DNA of 64,000 bases, taken from positions 3,508 to 67,507 of the forward strand of contig JBEBGL010000010.1 in assembly GCA_040081465.1 (NCBI GenBank). Direction: 5' to 3'. Position numbers and translations under genes: made by a program. How positions within the stretch are numbered: position 1 is the stretch's first letter; every line of letters starts with the position of its first letter. Below are positions 23,975 through 32,536 of this stretch, in pieces. The DNA is from UBA668 sp040081465 (lineage in GTDB: Bacteria; Actinomycetota; Acidimicrobiia; Acidimicrobiales; Ilumatobacteraceae). The notes beneath the pieces are model-generated. The model saw only the letters and a list, made by a program, of their open reading frames with translations, did no database searches and was not told the DNA's origin.

Positions 23975-24861
23975 GACGCGGGCGAGTTGCTCGACGAGCT
24001 TGTCGACATAGCGGCCGCGGCGAACGCTTTGCGCTCTTCCAACGCGGCGAGCGACACGTCCGCGATGTCGTCGACTTCGTCGGTTGTAAAGCCAGCGAGC
24101 TCACGAAATCGACGGGCAAGACCGATCGGCGAGTCTTCGGATTCCGAACGCGTTCCGCCGAATGAGAACAGCCGATCCACAATGCTCTGGAACTCGAGTG
24201 CCTTCGCTCGCCGCTCGGGGTCGTTCTCGGTTACCTTGCGCAACCAGTCGCTACCCATCTTCACGTGCGTAACCTCGTCGGCCAACATCCAGTCTTCGCA
24301 AAACTCAAGGTACGGATCGCCGGCAACCTCGCCGAACTCCTTCATCGTGGTGAACACGTCGATCGCCAGTCCCTCTAAGGCGCGGTTCACGCCAGCGAGA
24401 CGCATCACGGGGTCGGTGCTGCACGCGGCCTCGAACAGCACCGTGTTCTCCGCGAACTGGCCGATCTCGGCGCCCATCCACTCGCCAAGTTTGACGCTGA
24501 TCTCGACGTGGCGCGACTCGTCCCACGCCTGCCGTGCCATGTCGAGCTTCAATGCGAACGGCACAGTGTCGGTCGCTGCCTTATCAGCCGTTCGACTACT
24601 GGGATCCGGTAACTCGAAGTCGTGGCAAGTGCGACCTGCACCTTCGAGAGCCTGAATCTCGCCCACGAAGATGCCATGCATCAGATTGCGCGCGGCCTCG
24701 GATGCGTCGGGTCGACTGGGTGTCAGCCGGTTGTTCTTGAGGCGCTTGGCCGCGTTTGGTCCGACCAAAGCCGTGCGCGGATCGGCTTGGCTCTGGCGCA
24801 TATTGATCTGCGTAAATCGCGAGTCGCGAGCCAACTCTTCGACGGGGAAGAACTTGCGCAT
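23971..24861 (-). CDS. ferritin-like (DUF455-type) di-iron protein
   Basis: 296 residues. Four iron-ligand helices can be placed: FVGEIQALEGAGRTCHDF (Glu near 69, His near 80), QAWDESRHVEISVK (ExxH near 132-135), NRALEGLAIDVF (Glu), and LADEVTHVKMGSDW (ExxH near 215-218). This is the E...ExxH...E...ExxH order of ferritin-like di-iron proteins, and the spacing resembles DUF455/COG2833. The function in this family is not settled; oxygenase, oxidase or iron-handling roles are possible. It shares one base with the upstream ferritin-like gene and four with the downstream gene. Confidence 0.72.
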   Translation of the reverse strand: MRKFFPVEELARDSRFTQINMRQSQADPRTALVGPNAAKRLKNNRLTPSRPDASEAARNLMHGIFVGEIQALEGAGRTCHDFELPDPSSRTADKAATDTVPFALKLDMARQAWDESRHVEISVKLGEWMGAEIGQFAENTVLFEAACSTDPVMRLAGVNRALEGLAIDVFTTMKEFGEVAGDPYLEFCEDWMLADEVTHVKMGSDWLRKVTENDPERRAKALEFQSIVDRLFSFGGTRSESEDSPIGLARRFRELAGFTTDEVDDIADVSLAALEERKAFAAAAMSTSSSSNSPAS

Positions 24862-25493
24862 TACACGCCTCCAATCGTTCCGGGGCCAGCAATGCCGCCC
24901 GCTTCCAGCATGATCTTCTCAAGCCGCGACTGGTGCGCGGCAGCTCTATCTACCTCTTCGGGTGTTTCGATCAGCGACTGCAGCAGCATCTCGCCGTCGC
25001 GCCAATCGTCGAACTCGTCGCGCAACGCGAAGTCGAGTGACCGGATCGTCGGTGCGTCGGTGATCTCGCTCGTGTTGTTGCGATGAAATGTGTAGGCGGC
25101 AATGAAGTGCGGAATGAACACCCGATACGCGCCGACCAGCTTCTCGATTGTCTGCTCAGGCCCTTCCGGTTCGGCGAGCGCGGCCACGAAACGAACGAGT
25201 GCGTCGTTGGCAGGCTGCGTGAGTCGGTCGGGGTTCATCTCGCGCAACTCGGGTAGCCGCTTGTGCCACAACTCGGCGTGCCATGCGTGGTGATAGCAGT
25301 GCGCTCCGAGGCGCATCTTCACATCGAGTTCCGGCACGGTCGCAACCCAACCGCCAAGGGTCTCGAACAACTTCATCTCTGCCCACTTGTAGTTGCCGAC
25401 GCGGCGAGCACTCTCTTCCACATCGAACAGGCCGGGCAACTGCCGCCGATCCCACGGCGCGAAAGGTTCTCTCGGTTTGTACGGGTCGGCCAC
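24861..25493 (-). CDS. ferritin-like protein, divergent partner
   Basis: 210 residues from GTG at 25493. The helices KWAEMKLFETLGGWVATVPE, MRLGAHCYHHAWHAELWHKR and LRDEFDDWRDGEMLLQSL resemble a ferritin-like bundle, but the ligands are less regular than in the neighbour (HxxxWHAE rather than ExxH). It may be a non-catalytic or differently loaded subunit. The TAA stop overlaps the ATG of the next gene (TAATG), so both are made in fixed ratio. A hetero-oligomer of the two is a reasonable prediction. Confidence 0.6.
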   Translation of the reverse strand: MADPYKPREPFAPWDRRQLPGLFDVEESARRVGNYKWAEMKLFETLGGWVATVPELDVKMRLGAHCYHHAWHAELWHKRLPELREMNPDRLTQPANDALVRFVAALAEPEGPEQTIEKLVGAYRVFIPHFIAAYTFHRNNTSEITDAPTIRSLDFALRDEFDDWRDGEMLLQSLIETPEEVDRAAAHQSRLEKIMLEAGGIAGPGTIGGV

Positions 25494-25541
25494 GGGCTCG
25501 ACAGTACCAAGCGGCGTCTTGCCGCCGACGATTGGGTGCGA

Positions 25542-26033
25542 TCAGCCGAGACTGCGTCGACGAACCAGCAGTAAGCCTGCTCCGGCAACCACGGCGAACG
25601 TAGCGATCAGAGTCATAGACGACGTGCTGCTACTGCCAGTCGCGGGAATTATGGCGATAGTGGTGGTGGCAGGAGCGATCACGGTGAACGTGTATGTGAT
25701 CTCAACGGTGGTGGTCGGGTCGTGATGGTCGGCCTGTGGTTCGCAGTGAATGGTGACCGTGAACGCGCCAGCTCCATACGTGGCTGTGTCATGCACGTAA
25801 GCGAGGACCGAGGGGTCAGGGAGGTCGAACTCATCGATCTCCACGCTGAACTCATCGAACACGTGCACGTGGGCGAAGGGCTCGCCCGTGCAATCCATGG
25901 CCATCTGGATGAGGTCGCCGAGGCCAGCGTCGGGCAGCGCTATTGCGGCTGCGGTCGGTACCCGCCCGGATAAACCGACGGTCACACATGCCAACGCTGC
26001 GAGCGCCCTTAGGCCGACGGTGCGCACTCTCAT
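25542..26033 (-). CDS. sortase-anchored cell-wall protein
   Basis: 163 residues. ATG at 26033 is preferred over the upstream frame because a signal peptide begins there (MRVRTVGLRALAALACVTVG, cleavage near AAAIA). The mature part has an acidic domain with FAHVHVFDEF and a beta-like VEITYTFTVI segment. The C-terminus is a classical sorting signal: IPATG, a hydrophobic helix (TLIATFAVVAGAGLLLV), and a basic tail RRRSLG. A sortase should attach it to peptidoglycan. No enzyme motif is visible. Confidence 0.75.
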   Translation of the reverse strand: MRVRTVGLRALAALACVTVGLSGRVPTAAAIALPDAGLGDLIQMAMDCTGEPFAHVHVFDEFSVEIDEFDLPDPSVLAYVHDTATYGAGAFTVTIHCEPQADHHDPTTTVEITYTFTVIAPATTTIAIIPATGSSSTSSMTLIATFAVVAGAGLLLVRRRSLG

Positions 26034-26067
26034 AACCGATCCCCGATCTAGAGCAGTTGGCGAAATG

Positions 26068-27429
26068 CTAATGCAGTGGGCGGCGCCACTTGACCGCCGC
26101 CTCACCCATGGGTGTCGCTGGTGGGGCACCGACGAGGTACTCGTGCATCATCGCTCGCCACGGAGCTTCGACTTCTAACTTGCCGAGGATCGCGCTGACG
26201 CCCCACACCACCCGGTCGAGGATTACGAAGCTCGGTGGCATGTTCAGCCGCTCGATCACGTGGGCGTGCGGCCCCTTGACATCGATGATGGTGGCCATCG
26301 CGTCTTTCACGAAGTCGCGGGTGAATTGGAAGCGCTCGGTGAGGTACGGCGTGTACGGCGTGCTGACGTATTCATAAACAGTCTCCGCCGCGAGCCCATG
26401 GTTTGGCTTCAGGAACCCAACGGTCTCCATCGCAGCTAGCAAGCGATCCGGATCGCGATGTAGCACGATCGCTTCCAGACTCGGCTGCAAGTGTTCCCAC
26501 TCGTCGACGGTCCAACGCTTGACCAAACCGAAGTCGAGGAACGTAACGTCACCGTCTTTACTGAACTTGTAGTTACCGGGGTGCGGGTCGCCGTTGAACG
26601 CGCGTAGGTCGTTGACGGCGTACTGCGCGAAACGCCAGATCGATTCACCGGCGCGTTGTTTCGCCGCCGTTGTTGCGCTCGCCAAGAAGTCGCCGAACGA
26701 CAAGCCGTCGATCCATTCCGTTGTCAGCACACGGCCAGTGCTGCTCGCCGAGTCGACCGCAGGGATGCGAACGAAGGGATGGCCGGCGAAGTGATCGGCA
26801 AACTCGCGCTGGTTGGCGGCCTCGAGTCGGTAATCGAGCTCTTCGAGCATGCGCGCCCGCAACTCGTTGACAAGCCCCTTGGTGTCGAGTCCCTTCAGTG
26901 CGAACGCGCCCATCAATCGGTAAAGGCCCTCGGTGTTGTCCAGGTCGGCTTCGATGGCATCGCCGACGCCGGGGTACTGCACCTTCACCGCCACGTCGCG
27001 GCCATCGCGAGTGATAGCGCGGTGGACTTGGCCAACACTTGCCGCCGCGACCGGATTGGCGTTCCAGTCGAGGAAGACTTTGTGCGCAGGCAAGCCCAGT
27101 TCAGAAAGAACAACTGCCTCAGCGGCCTCGGGCGCCATCGGCGGAGCATCCGATTGCAAGGTCGCGAGTGCTCGCTGCGCCTCTATCGGCAGCGCCTCCA
27201 TGATGAAGCCGAGCAGCTGCCCAAACTTCATCAGCGCGCCCTTCATGTTGCCCAGCTCGCGAGCAACATCTTCCGCGGTGCGAATCGTGAACCGGTCGTC
27301 CAGTTCTACGCGTCGATTACCGCGAGAGAACGGTCGACGGATGCGGTGCACTACAAAGCGCACTCCGTTGCGAGCCATCAACCGCCAAACGCGAGCGGTG
27401 CGGCGCACGCGCAGCAGGCGGCGGCTCAC
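26068..27429 (-). CDS. ABC1/AarF/UbiB-family atypical kinase
   Basis: 453 residues. Family motifs are all present: KxGQ in GALMKFGQLLG (near 65-72), the Ala-rich loop AAASVGQVH, VAVKVQYPG with the invariant Lys, FNGDPHPGNYKF as catalytic loop, and VTFLDFGLVKRW. UbiB-type proteins act as ATPases/kinases needed for quinone or lipid metabolism, and this would fit the menaquinone-based respiration encoded downstream. Translation starts at GTG overlapping the stop of the short DksA-like gene (GTGA at 27429-27426). A basic N-terminus (RRLLRVRRTARVWRLMARN) could bind membranes. Confidence 0.9.
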   Translation of the reverse strand: MSRRLLRVRRTARVWRLMARNGVRFVVHRIRRPFSRGNRRVELDDRFTIRTAEDVARELGNMKGALMKFGQLLGFIMEALPIEAQRALATLQSDAPPMAPEAAEAVVLSELGLPAHKVFLDWNANPVAAASVGQVHRAITRDGRDVAVKVQYPGVGDAIEADLDNTEGLYRLMGAFALKGLDTKGLVNELRARMLEELDYRLEAANQREFADHFAGHPFVRIPAVDSASSTGRVLTTEWIDGLSFGDFLASATTAAKQRAGESIWRFAQYAVNDLRAFNGDPHPGNYKFSKDGDVTFLDFGLVKRWTVDEWEHLQPSLEAIVLHRDPDRLLAAMETVGFLKPNHGLAAETVYEYVSTPYTPYLTERFQFTRDFVKDAMATIIDVKGPHAHVIERLNMPPSFVILDRVVWGVSAILGKLEVEAPWRAMMHEYLVGAPPATPMGEAAVKWRRPLH

Positions 27430-27629
27430 CCGTCGGTGCGAGCTTGTGCGCGGCGGGTTGTGGGCTGCGCGTCCAACAGGTCGGCCGATAGCTCGGCCCC
27501 TGTGACTTCGTCGGTCCAGTAAGTGCCCGCGTCCAGCCGAGCCAGTGCCACTTCCACATCGGCAAGATCGCGCTCGATCGCGTCGAGGTCGAGGGTCGCC
27601 GAGTCTGTTGCGTCGGGCTGGGGGTCCAT
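27426..27629 (-). CDS. short DksA/TraR-like protein lacking zinc cysteines
   Basis: 67 residues from ATG at 27629; the frame extends upstream but that part overlaps the cyclophilin start. The sequence IERDLADVEVALARLDAGTY aligns with the helical hairpin and 'GTYGxCxxC' start of DksA/TraR proteins. Where the zinc-finger cysteines normally follow, it reads WTDEVTGAELSADLLDAQPT, with Thr and Glu instead of Cys. It is therefore a short, cysteine-free relative, which might act on RNA polymerase in a redox-independent way (inference). It overlaps the ABC1 gene by four bases. Confidence 0.6.
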   Translation of the reverse strand: MDPQPDATDSATLDLDAIERDLADVEVALARLDAGTYWTDEVTGAELSADLLDAQPTTRRAQARTDG

Positions 27630-27661
27630 GGGCAACAAGCTACCGGCGGTAGCGTGACGGG

Positions 27662-28231
27662 ATGCCTCATCCGTTTCCTGCCCTTGATGGTTCCGCGCCC
27701 GCAACCCAGAAGTTCGATCAGGCGCCCGAGTTCGGCATCGACCCGTCGAAGCGATACACCGCGACGGTCGAAGTCGTCGAAGGCGACACGCCGATGGGCA
27801 CGTTGGTGATTGCGCTCGACGCGATCAACGCGCCAAACACGGTCAACAACTTCGTGTTTCTCGCTGGCTACCACTACTACGACGGCATCATCTTTCACCG
27901 CATCATCAACGGTTTCATGTGTCAGGGTGGCGACCCCACCGGAACCGGCCGCGGCGGCCCGGGTTACAAGTTCAACGACGAGCCGGTGAAGCAGAAGTAT
28001 CAACTGGGCTCGTTGGCGATGGCGAACGCCGGCCCGAACACGAACGGCAGTCAGTTCTTCCTGATCAGCGGTCCCAGCGGTGTCGGTCTGCCTCCGCAGT
28101 ACAACCACTTCGGTCATGTAGTGAAGGGCCTCGAGATTGTCGACGCGATGCAGAAGGTCGCGACCGATAGCAGTGATCGTCCGCGCACGCCCGTGGTGAT
28201 CAAGTCGGTCACCATCGCCGTCGCCGACTGA
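27662..28231 (+). CDS. cyclophilin-type peptidyl-prolyl cis-trans isomerase
   Basis: 189 residues, about 25 residues longer at the N-terminus than a minimal cyclophilin. The catalytic core is clear: YYDGIIFHRIINGFMCQGGD with the active-site Arg, GPNTNGSQFFLI and NHFGHVVKGLEIVD. It catalyses proline isomerisation and assists folding. No signal peptide or membrane anchor is visible, so it should be cytosolic. It is transcribed away from the DksA-like/ABC1 pair and is followed eight bases later by the YcaQ-like gene. Confidence 0.93.
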   Translation: MPHPFPALDGSAPATQKFDQAPEFGIDPSKRYTATVEVVEGDTPMGTLVIALDAINAPNTVNNFVFLAGYHYYDGIIFHRIINGFMCQGGDPTGTGRGGPGYKFNDEPVKQKYQLGSLAMANAGPNTNGSQFFLISGPSGVGLPPQYNHFGHVVKGLEIVDAMQKVATDSSDRPRTPVVIKSVTIAVAD

Positions 28232-28238
28232 CCCACCA

Positions 28239-29438
28239 ATGCAGCGGCTATCGCTCGCGCAAGCGCGTCGCATCGCGCTCGCGGCGCAGGGGTTTGGCGA
28301 ACCGCGTCCGACTGGCCGCGTCGATCGTCGGCACTTTCGTCGTGTGCTCGATCGCATGGGTCTCATTCAGATCGACGCGGTAAACGTGCTGGTACGTAGT
28401 CAAGAGTTGCCGTTGTTCGCGCGACTCGGTCCCCATCCGCGCAACCTGATAGCGCAGGCGACGGCTGCCGGTGAGTTGTTCGAGTATTGGGTGCACGAAG
28501 CCAGCCATGTGTCGACTGAAATTCATCATCTTCTGCGCTGGAAGATGGCGCGAGATCACAAGTGGGGGCGTTACTGGGATCTCGAGAAGCGGCGTCCGGG
28601 TCTCTTCGAGGAAGTGCTGCGCCGCATCGAGGCGGATGGTCCGATCGCGAGCGGCGAGCTTGGCGAACGAGTTGGCAAGAAGGGCCAGTGGTGGGATTGG
28701 GACGACGGCAAGGTCGCCCTGGAACATCTCTTCTGGGGTGGTCAGGTAACAGCGACTAGGCGCACCGCCGACTTCGCACGCCTCTACGACCTGACCGAAC
28801 GCGTGGTGCCGGCGCACGTGCTCGCTCGCCCGACGCCAGACGAGAACGAGGCCCGCAAGCAACTGCTATTGCTTGCTGCGCAACACCATGGCGTCGCCAC
28901 GCTCACCGATCTAACCGACTATCACCGCCAGAAGAACGCGCCATGCAAGCCACTGCTCGACGAGTTGGTTGAGGACGGCGCTCTGCGAGTGGTGGAGGTT
29001 GAAGGCTGGACCAAGCCTGCGTACTTGCATCCGAAGGCGAAGCTGCCGCGAAGCATCGACGCGTGCGCGTTTCTGAGCCCGTTCGACCCCGTGTGCTGGA
29101 ACCGCGAACGCACCGAACGTCTCTTCGGATTCCATTACCGCATCGAGATCTACACCCCGGCACCAAAGCGGATTTTCGGGTACTACGTGTTGCCGATTCT
29201 GTGGGGCGATTCGTTGGTCGGCCGCCTCGATCTCAAAGCTGATCGAGCGAGCCGCAAACTGTTAGTGCAGGGAGCGTTCGTAGAACCGGGTGTGCCCGCC
29301 AAGGAAGTGGCACCCGACGTCGTTCGCGAATTGCGTGCAATGGCTGGTTGGCTCGATCTCGATGGCGTGAGCTTCGGTGATCGCGGCGATTTGGCCTCCA
29401 CCCTGCGACGGGTGGCGGGTCGTTACGCTGCGGTGTAA
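28239..29438 (+). CDS. winged-helix DNA glycosylase-like protein (YcaQ/AlkZ family)
   Basis: 399 residues. The N-terminus LAQARRIALAAQGF and the segment LDRMGLIQIDAVNVLVRSQ carry the QID (QxD) motif of YcaQ/AlkX enzymes, which excise alkylated bases and unhook interstrand crosslinks. Winged-helix domains follow (HGVATLTDLTDYHRQK with DELVEDGALRVVEVEG), and the C-terminal barrel has SPFDPVCWNRERTERLFGF and YVLPILWGDSLVGRLDLKAD. Length and motifs agree with bacterial YcaQ. The stop shares a base with the ATG of the next gene (TAATG). Confidence 0.85.
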   Translation: MQRLSLAQARRIALAAQGFGEPRPTGRVDRRHFRRVLDRMGLIQIDAVNVLVRSQELPLFARLGPHPRNLIAQATAAGELFEYWVHEASHVSTEIHHLLRWKMARDHKWGRYWDLEKRRPGLFEEVLRRIEADGPIASGELGERVGKKGQWWDWDDGKVALEHLFWGGQVTATRRTADFARLYDLTERVVPAHVLARPTPDENEARKQLLLLAAQHHGVATLTDLTDYHRQKNAPCKPLLDELVEDGALRVVEVEGWTKPAYLHPKAKLPRSIDACAFLSPFDPVCWNRERTERLFGFHYRIEIYTPAPKRIFGYYVLPILWGDSLVGRLDLKADRASRKLLVQGAFVEPGVPAKEVAPDVVRELRAMAGWLDLDGVSFGDRGDLASTLRRVAGRYAAV

Positions 29439-30598
29439 TGACTGACGCCGGTTCCGCATCGAGTTGGCGGCGTATGCCGCGTTGGGTGTGGAAAGCGATC
29501 GGAGTTTTCTGGATCGGCTACCTCGTCGCCGTTCGAGTCGATTCGCTAGTCGACCGCTTGTACGGGCTGTTCGTGCTGCTACTCGTTTCGCTGTTTCTCT
29601 CGCTCGCAATCGAGCCCGGCGTGAATCGTTTGGCCCGTCGAGGGTGGCGACGGGGTACCGCGACCTCGGTGATCTTGGTCGGCGTCGTCGTGGCGTTCCT
29701 CGTCTTCGTTGTTGCGATCAGCGCGCTGGTCGGTCAGCAAATCGCCGAACTGCTTGGCAACTCCGAGAAATACGTCAATCGAACGGTCAACTTCATCAAC
29801 GACACGTTCGGTGCGCACATAAACGCACAAAACGTGGTCGACGAGATCAATCGCGAAGACGGTGCGGTACAGAGGTTCATTCGCAGTCAATCCGGCAAAG
29901 TCGTCGACTTATCGGTCACCGCGTTGGGCATTTTGGTGCAGGGCCTTTCGGTGATGTTGTTCACCTTCTACCTAGTCGCCGACGGACCGAAGTTGCGGCG
30001 CGTGATCTGCAGCAGGTTGAGTCCCGATCGCCAGCGTTCAGTCTTGAGCACGTGGGAACTGGCGATCGAAAAGACGGGTGGTTACCTGTACTCACGAGCG
30101 CTGCTGGCTGGTATCAGCGGTCTCTTCCACTGGGTGGTGCTGCAGGCGTTGGGAACCAAAGCCCCGGTCGCAATGGCGTTGTGGGTTGGCGTGATCAGTC
30201 AGTTCCTGCCCGTCGTCGGCACCTACCTCGCCGGCGCGTTGCCCGTTCTCATTACCTTCGTCGACTCGCCGCCGCGCGCGCTTGCCGTTCTGGTGTTCGT
30301 GCTGATCTATCAGCAGTTGGAGAACTACTTGTTCCTGCCGCGCATCACCGCGCGCACCATGAATTTGCATCCGGCTGTGGCCTTTGGTTCGGCCATCGGA
30401 GGTGCGGCCGTTCTTGGCGCGGTCGGTGCCGTTTTGGCGATACCGGCGGCCGCGATGATCCAAGCACTGATCAGCCAAACCGGCGAGCGGCACGAGGTAG
30501 TCGAAAGTGACCTAACGACCATCCGCCAGCGGATTCGACGACGACAGCGTCGAGAGGCGCGCAATAACCCGACCGCGGACACTGATGGTTTCGGCTGA
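29438..30598 (+). CDS. AI-2E family transporter (PerM-like membrane protein)
   Basis: 386 residues with seven to eight predicted membrane segments, for example GLFVLLLVSLFLSLAIEP near 45-62 and VAFLVFVVAISALVGQQIAE near 85-105. The family signature is present in the second half: QFLPVVGTYLAGALPVLITF and LIYQQLENYLFLPRITA, followed by GGAAVLGAVGAVLAIPAAAM. Members export AI-2-like signals or small solutes, or act as Na+/H+ antiporters; the substrate here is unknown. The Arg-rich C-terminus is cytosolic. It overlaps the asparaginase gene by 14 bases. Confidence 0.85.
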   Translation: MTDAGSASSWRRMPRWVWKAIGVFWIGYLVAVRVDSLVDRLYGLFVLLLVSLFLSLAIEPGVNRLARRGWRRGTATSVILVGVVVAFLVFVVAISALVGQQIAELLGNSEKYVNRTVNFINDTFGAHINAQNVVDEINREDGAVQRFIRSQSGKVVDLSVTALGILVQGLSVMLFTFYLVADGPKLRRVICSRLSPDRQRSVLSTWELAIEKTGGYLYSRALLAGISGLFHWVVLQALGTKAPVAMALWVGVISQFLPVVGTYLAGALPVLITFVDSPPRALAVLVFVLIYQQLENYLFLPRITARTMNLHPAVAFGSAIGGAAVLGAVGAVLAIPAAAMIQALISQTGERHEVVESDLTTIRQRIRRRQRREARNNPTADTDGFG

Positions 30599-31556
30599 CG
30601 CGTTTGCGCCGGTGGCCATCACCAATCGCAGCGGCTTTGACGAGTCAATTCACTTCGGTGCCGTCGTTGGCCTAGGCCCTTCGGGCGCGATTGAGTACGC
30701 AATTGGCGACCCCACCACGCACATCTATCCGCGCAGTTCGAACAAGCCGATGCAAGCCGTCGCAATGCTGCGCGCTGGGCTGCAATTGCCACCGGATCTG
30801 TTGGCGATTGCCTGCGCTAGTCACGACGGCACGACGCTGCACACCGACGCCGTGCAGCGCATTCTCGCTGGCTGCGGCCTAGGTACCGACTCGCTGGCCA
30901 ATACCGCCTACATGCCGCTAGATGAAGAAGCGGAGCACGCACTGATTCGGGCACAACAGTCGGCAACGCCGCTGGTGATGAATTGCAGCGGCAAGCACGC
31001 GGCGATGCTCGCAACATGCGTGCACAACAACTGGTCGCACGACGCCAGCTACCTTTCAGCCGATCATCCGTTGCAAACCGCAATTACTGCGACCATTGAC
31101 GACCTGTGCGCTGAACCACACGCGCACATCGGTGTCGACGGTTGTGGTGCGCCAGCACATGCCATGTCGCTAGTCGGACTTGCTCGCGCCTTTCGCTCGA
31201 TTGCAAACGGATCTGCCGGTGCGGCCGGCGAGCAGGTGTATGCGGCGATGACCGGTCATCCGATTATGGTCGGCGGTCGCACGCGCGACGTCACGGTGTT
31301 CATGCAACATGTGCCGGGGATGATGGCGAAGGACGGCGCCGACGGAGTCTTCGCGGCGGCCTTCCCCGATGGCCGGGCGGTGGCACTGAAGATTTCCGAT
31401 GGCGGCGATCGTGCCAGACCGCCAGTGATGGTCGCCGCGCTGCGCGCACTGGGTATCGACGTGTCTACCGTGGAGGGTCTGGTGCAGGAGCCCATCATGG
31501 GTCACGGTCACCAAGTCGGAATCGTGCGGGCGGTCGGTGGAAAGTCAGCACCGTGA
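30585..31556 (+). CDS. L-asparaginase, Rhizobium etli AnsA / thermolabile type (PF06089)
   Basis: 323 residues. Characteristic segments are YPRSSNKPMQAVAML near residue 45, CASHDGT, MNCSGKHAAMLATC near 125 and VDGCGAPAHAM near 180. The serine-lysine pairs and zinc-binding cysteines of this family fall in these segments (family knowledge). It hydrolyses asparagine to aspartate and ammonia and is unrelated to the E. coli type I/II enzymes. No signal peptide, so it is cytosolic. Its stop overlaps the GTG of the next gene (GTGA). Confidence 0.88.
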   Translation: MVSADAFAPVAITNRSGFDESIHFGAVVGLGPSGAIEYAIGDPTTHIYPRSSNKPMQAVAMLRAGLQLPPDLLAIACASHDGTTLHTDAVQRILAGCGLGTDSLANTAYMPLDEEAEHALIRAQQSATPLVMNCSGKHAAMLATCVHNNWSHDASYLSADHPLQTAITATIDDLCAEPHAHIGVDGCGAPAHAMSLVGLARAFRSIANGSAGAAGEQVYAAMTGHPIMVGGRTRDVTVFMQHVPGMMAKDGADGVFAAAFPDGRAVALKISDGGDRARPPVMVAALRALGIDVSTVEGLVQEPIMGHGHQVGIVRAVGGKSAP

Positions 31557-32536
31557 CGATTCCTTACGTCACGCTCGACGATCCGCGCTACGGCGACGCA
31601 GTGCCGGTGGCGCCGTTCATTCGGCGCGTGATCGCGCGTAACCCTTCCAAGTTCACGTATCACGGAACTGGCACTTACATCGTTGGTTCCTACGAGCCGG
31701 GTAGCGAAGTCGCCGTGATCGATCCCGGACCGATTAGCGACTCACATCGTGATGCGTTGACAGCAGCCCTGACTGGCCAACGCGTATCCGCAATCCTGGT
31801 CACGCACTGCCACAGCGATCACTCGCCGCTGGCGGCGTGGCTCAAGGAAACTACCGGCGCACCGACGGTTGCGTTCGGCCCACACGCGTTGAGCCGCGGC
31901 TGGGTAGAGGACGACACACCCGAGGAACTCGACGACGAAGAGAAGAAGGCGTCTGCTGCAGCCGAAGCTGCGGGTGAAGCCAAGGTGGAAGAGTCGCTCG
32001 ACTTCGACTTCACTCCCGATGTTCGCGTCGAGCACGGAGCGGTGGCAGCGAGAGGCGAAGGCTGGACCTTGCGTGCCATCCACACCCCAGGGCACACGAG
32101 TAACCACATGTGTTACCTGCTCGACGAACAGCGTGCGCTGTTCACGGGTGACCACATCATGGGTTGGAGCACGACTGTCATTACGCCACCCGATGGCGAC
32201 ATGCGCGACTACCTCGCTTCGCTGCAGCGCGTGAAAGATCTCGACCCTGCGACGCTGTGGCCGACACACGGTGCTCCAGTGACCGATGCCCGACCGTTCG
32301 TTGAGGCTTTCGTGCAGCACCGACTTGATCGCGAGGCGGGCGTTCTGCAGGCCGTGCGCGACGGCGTGACGCTGATTCCGGACATGGTGCGAATTCTTTA
32401 TGTGGGAGTCAACGAAAAGCTCTACAAGGCCGCCGGGCGCAGCGTGTTAGCGCACCTCATCAAACTGGTCGACGATGGCTTGGTTGCCTACGAAGGCGCG
32501 CAGCCAGGCGTCACGACGCCCTACCGACCGACGTAG
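31553..32536 (+). CDS. metallo-beta-lactamase-fold hydrolase (LACTB2-like)
   Basis: 327 residues from GTG at 31553, which overlaps the asparaginase stop; longer readings are frame shadows of that gene. The metal site is THCHSDHS (HxHxDH, near residues 85-91), HTPGHTSNH, and FTGDHIMGW. A C-terminal winged-helix segment (SVLAHLIKLVDDGLVAYEG) is typical of LACTB2-like RNA/thioester hydrolases. An acidic insert of about 40 residues (near 115-150) is unusual. Substrate unknown. Its 3' end overlaps convergent radA by 26 bases. Confidence 0.85.
   Translation: MTIPYVTLDDPRYGDAVPVAPFIRRVIARNPSKFTYHGTGTYIVGSYEPGSEVAVIDPGPISDSHRDALTAALTGQRVSAILVTHCHSDHSPLAAWLKETTGAPTVAFGPHALSRGWVEDDTPEELDDEEKKASAAAEAAGEAKVEESLDFDFTPDVRVEHGAVAARGEGWTLRAIHTPGHTSNHMCYLLDEQRALFTGDHIMGWSTTVITPPDGDMRDYLASLQRVKDLDPATLWPTHGAPVTDARPFVEAFVQHRLDREAGVLQAVRDGVTLIPDMVRILYVGVNEKLYKAAGRSVLAHLIKLVDDGLVAYEGAQPGVTTPYRPT

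Noticed and set aside
31142..31552. N-terminal extension of the MBL-fold hydrolase
   Set aside because: Shadow frame of the asparaginase gene; GTG at 31553 overlapping its stop is the better start.
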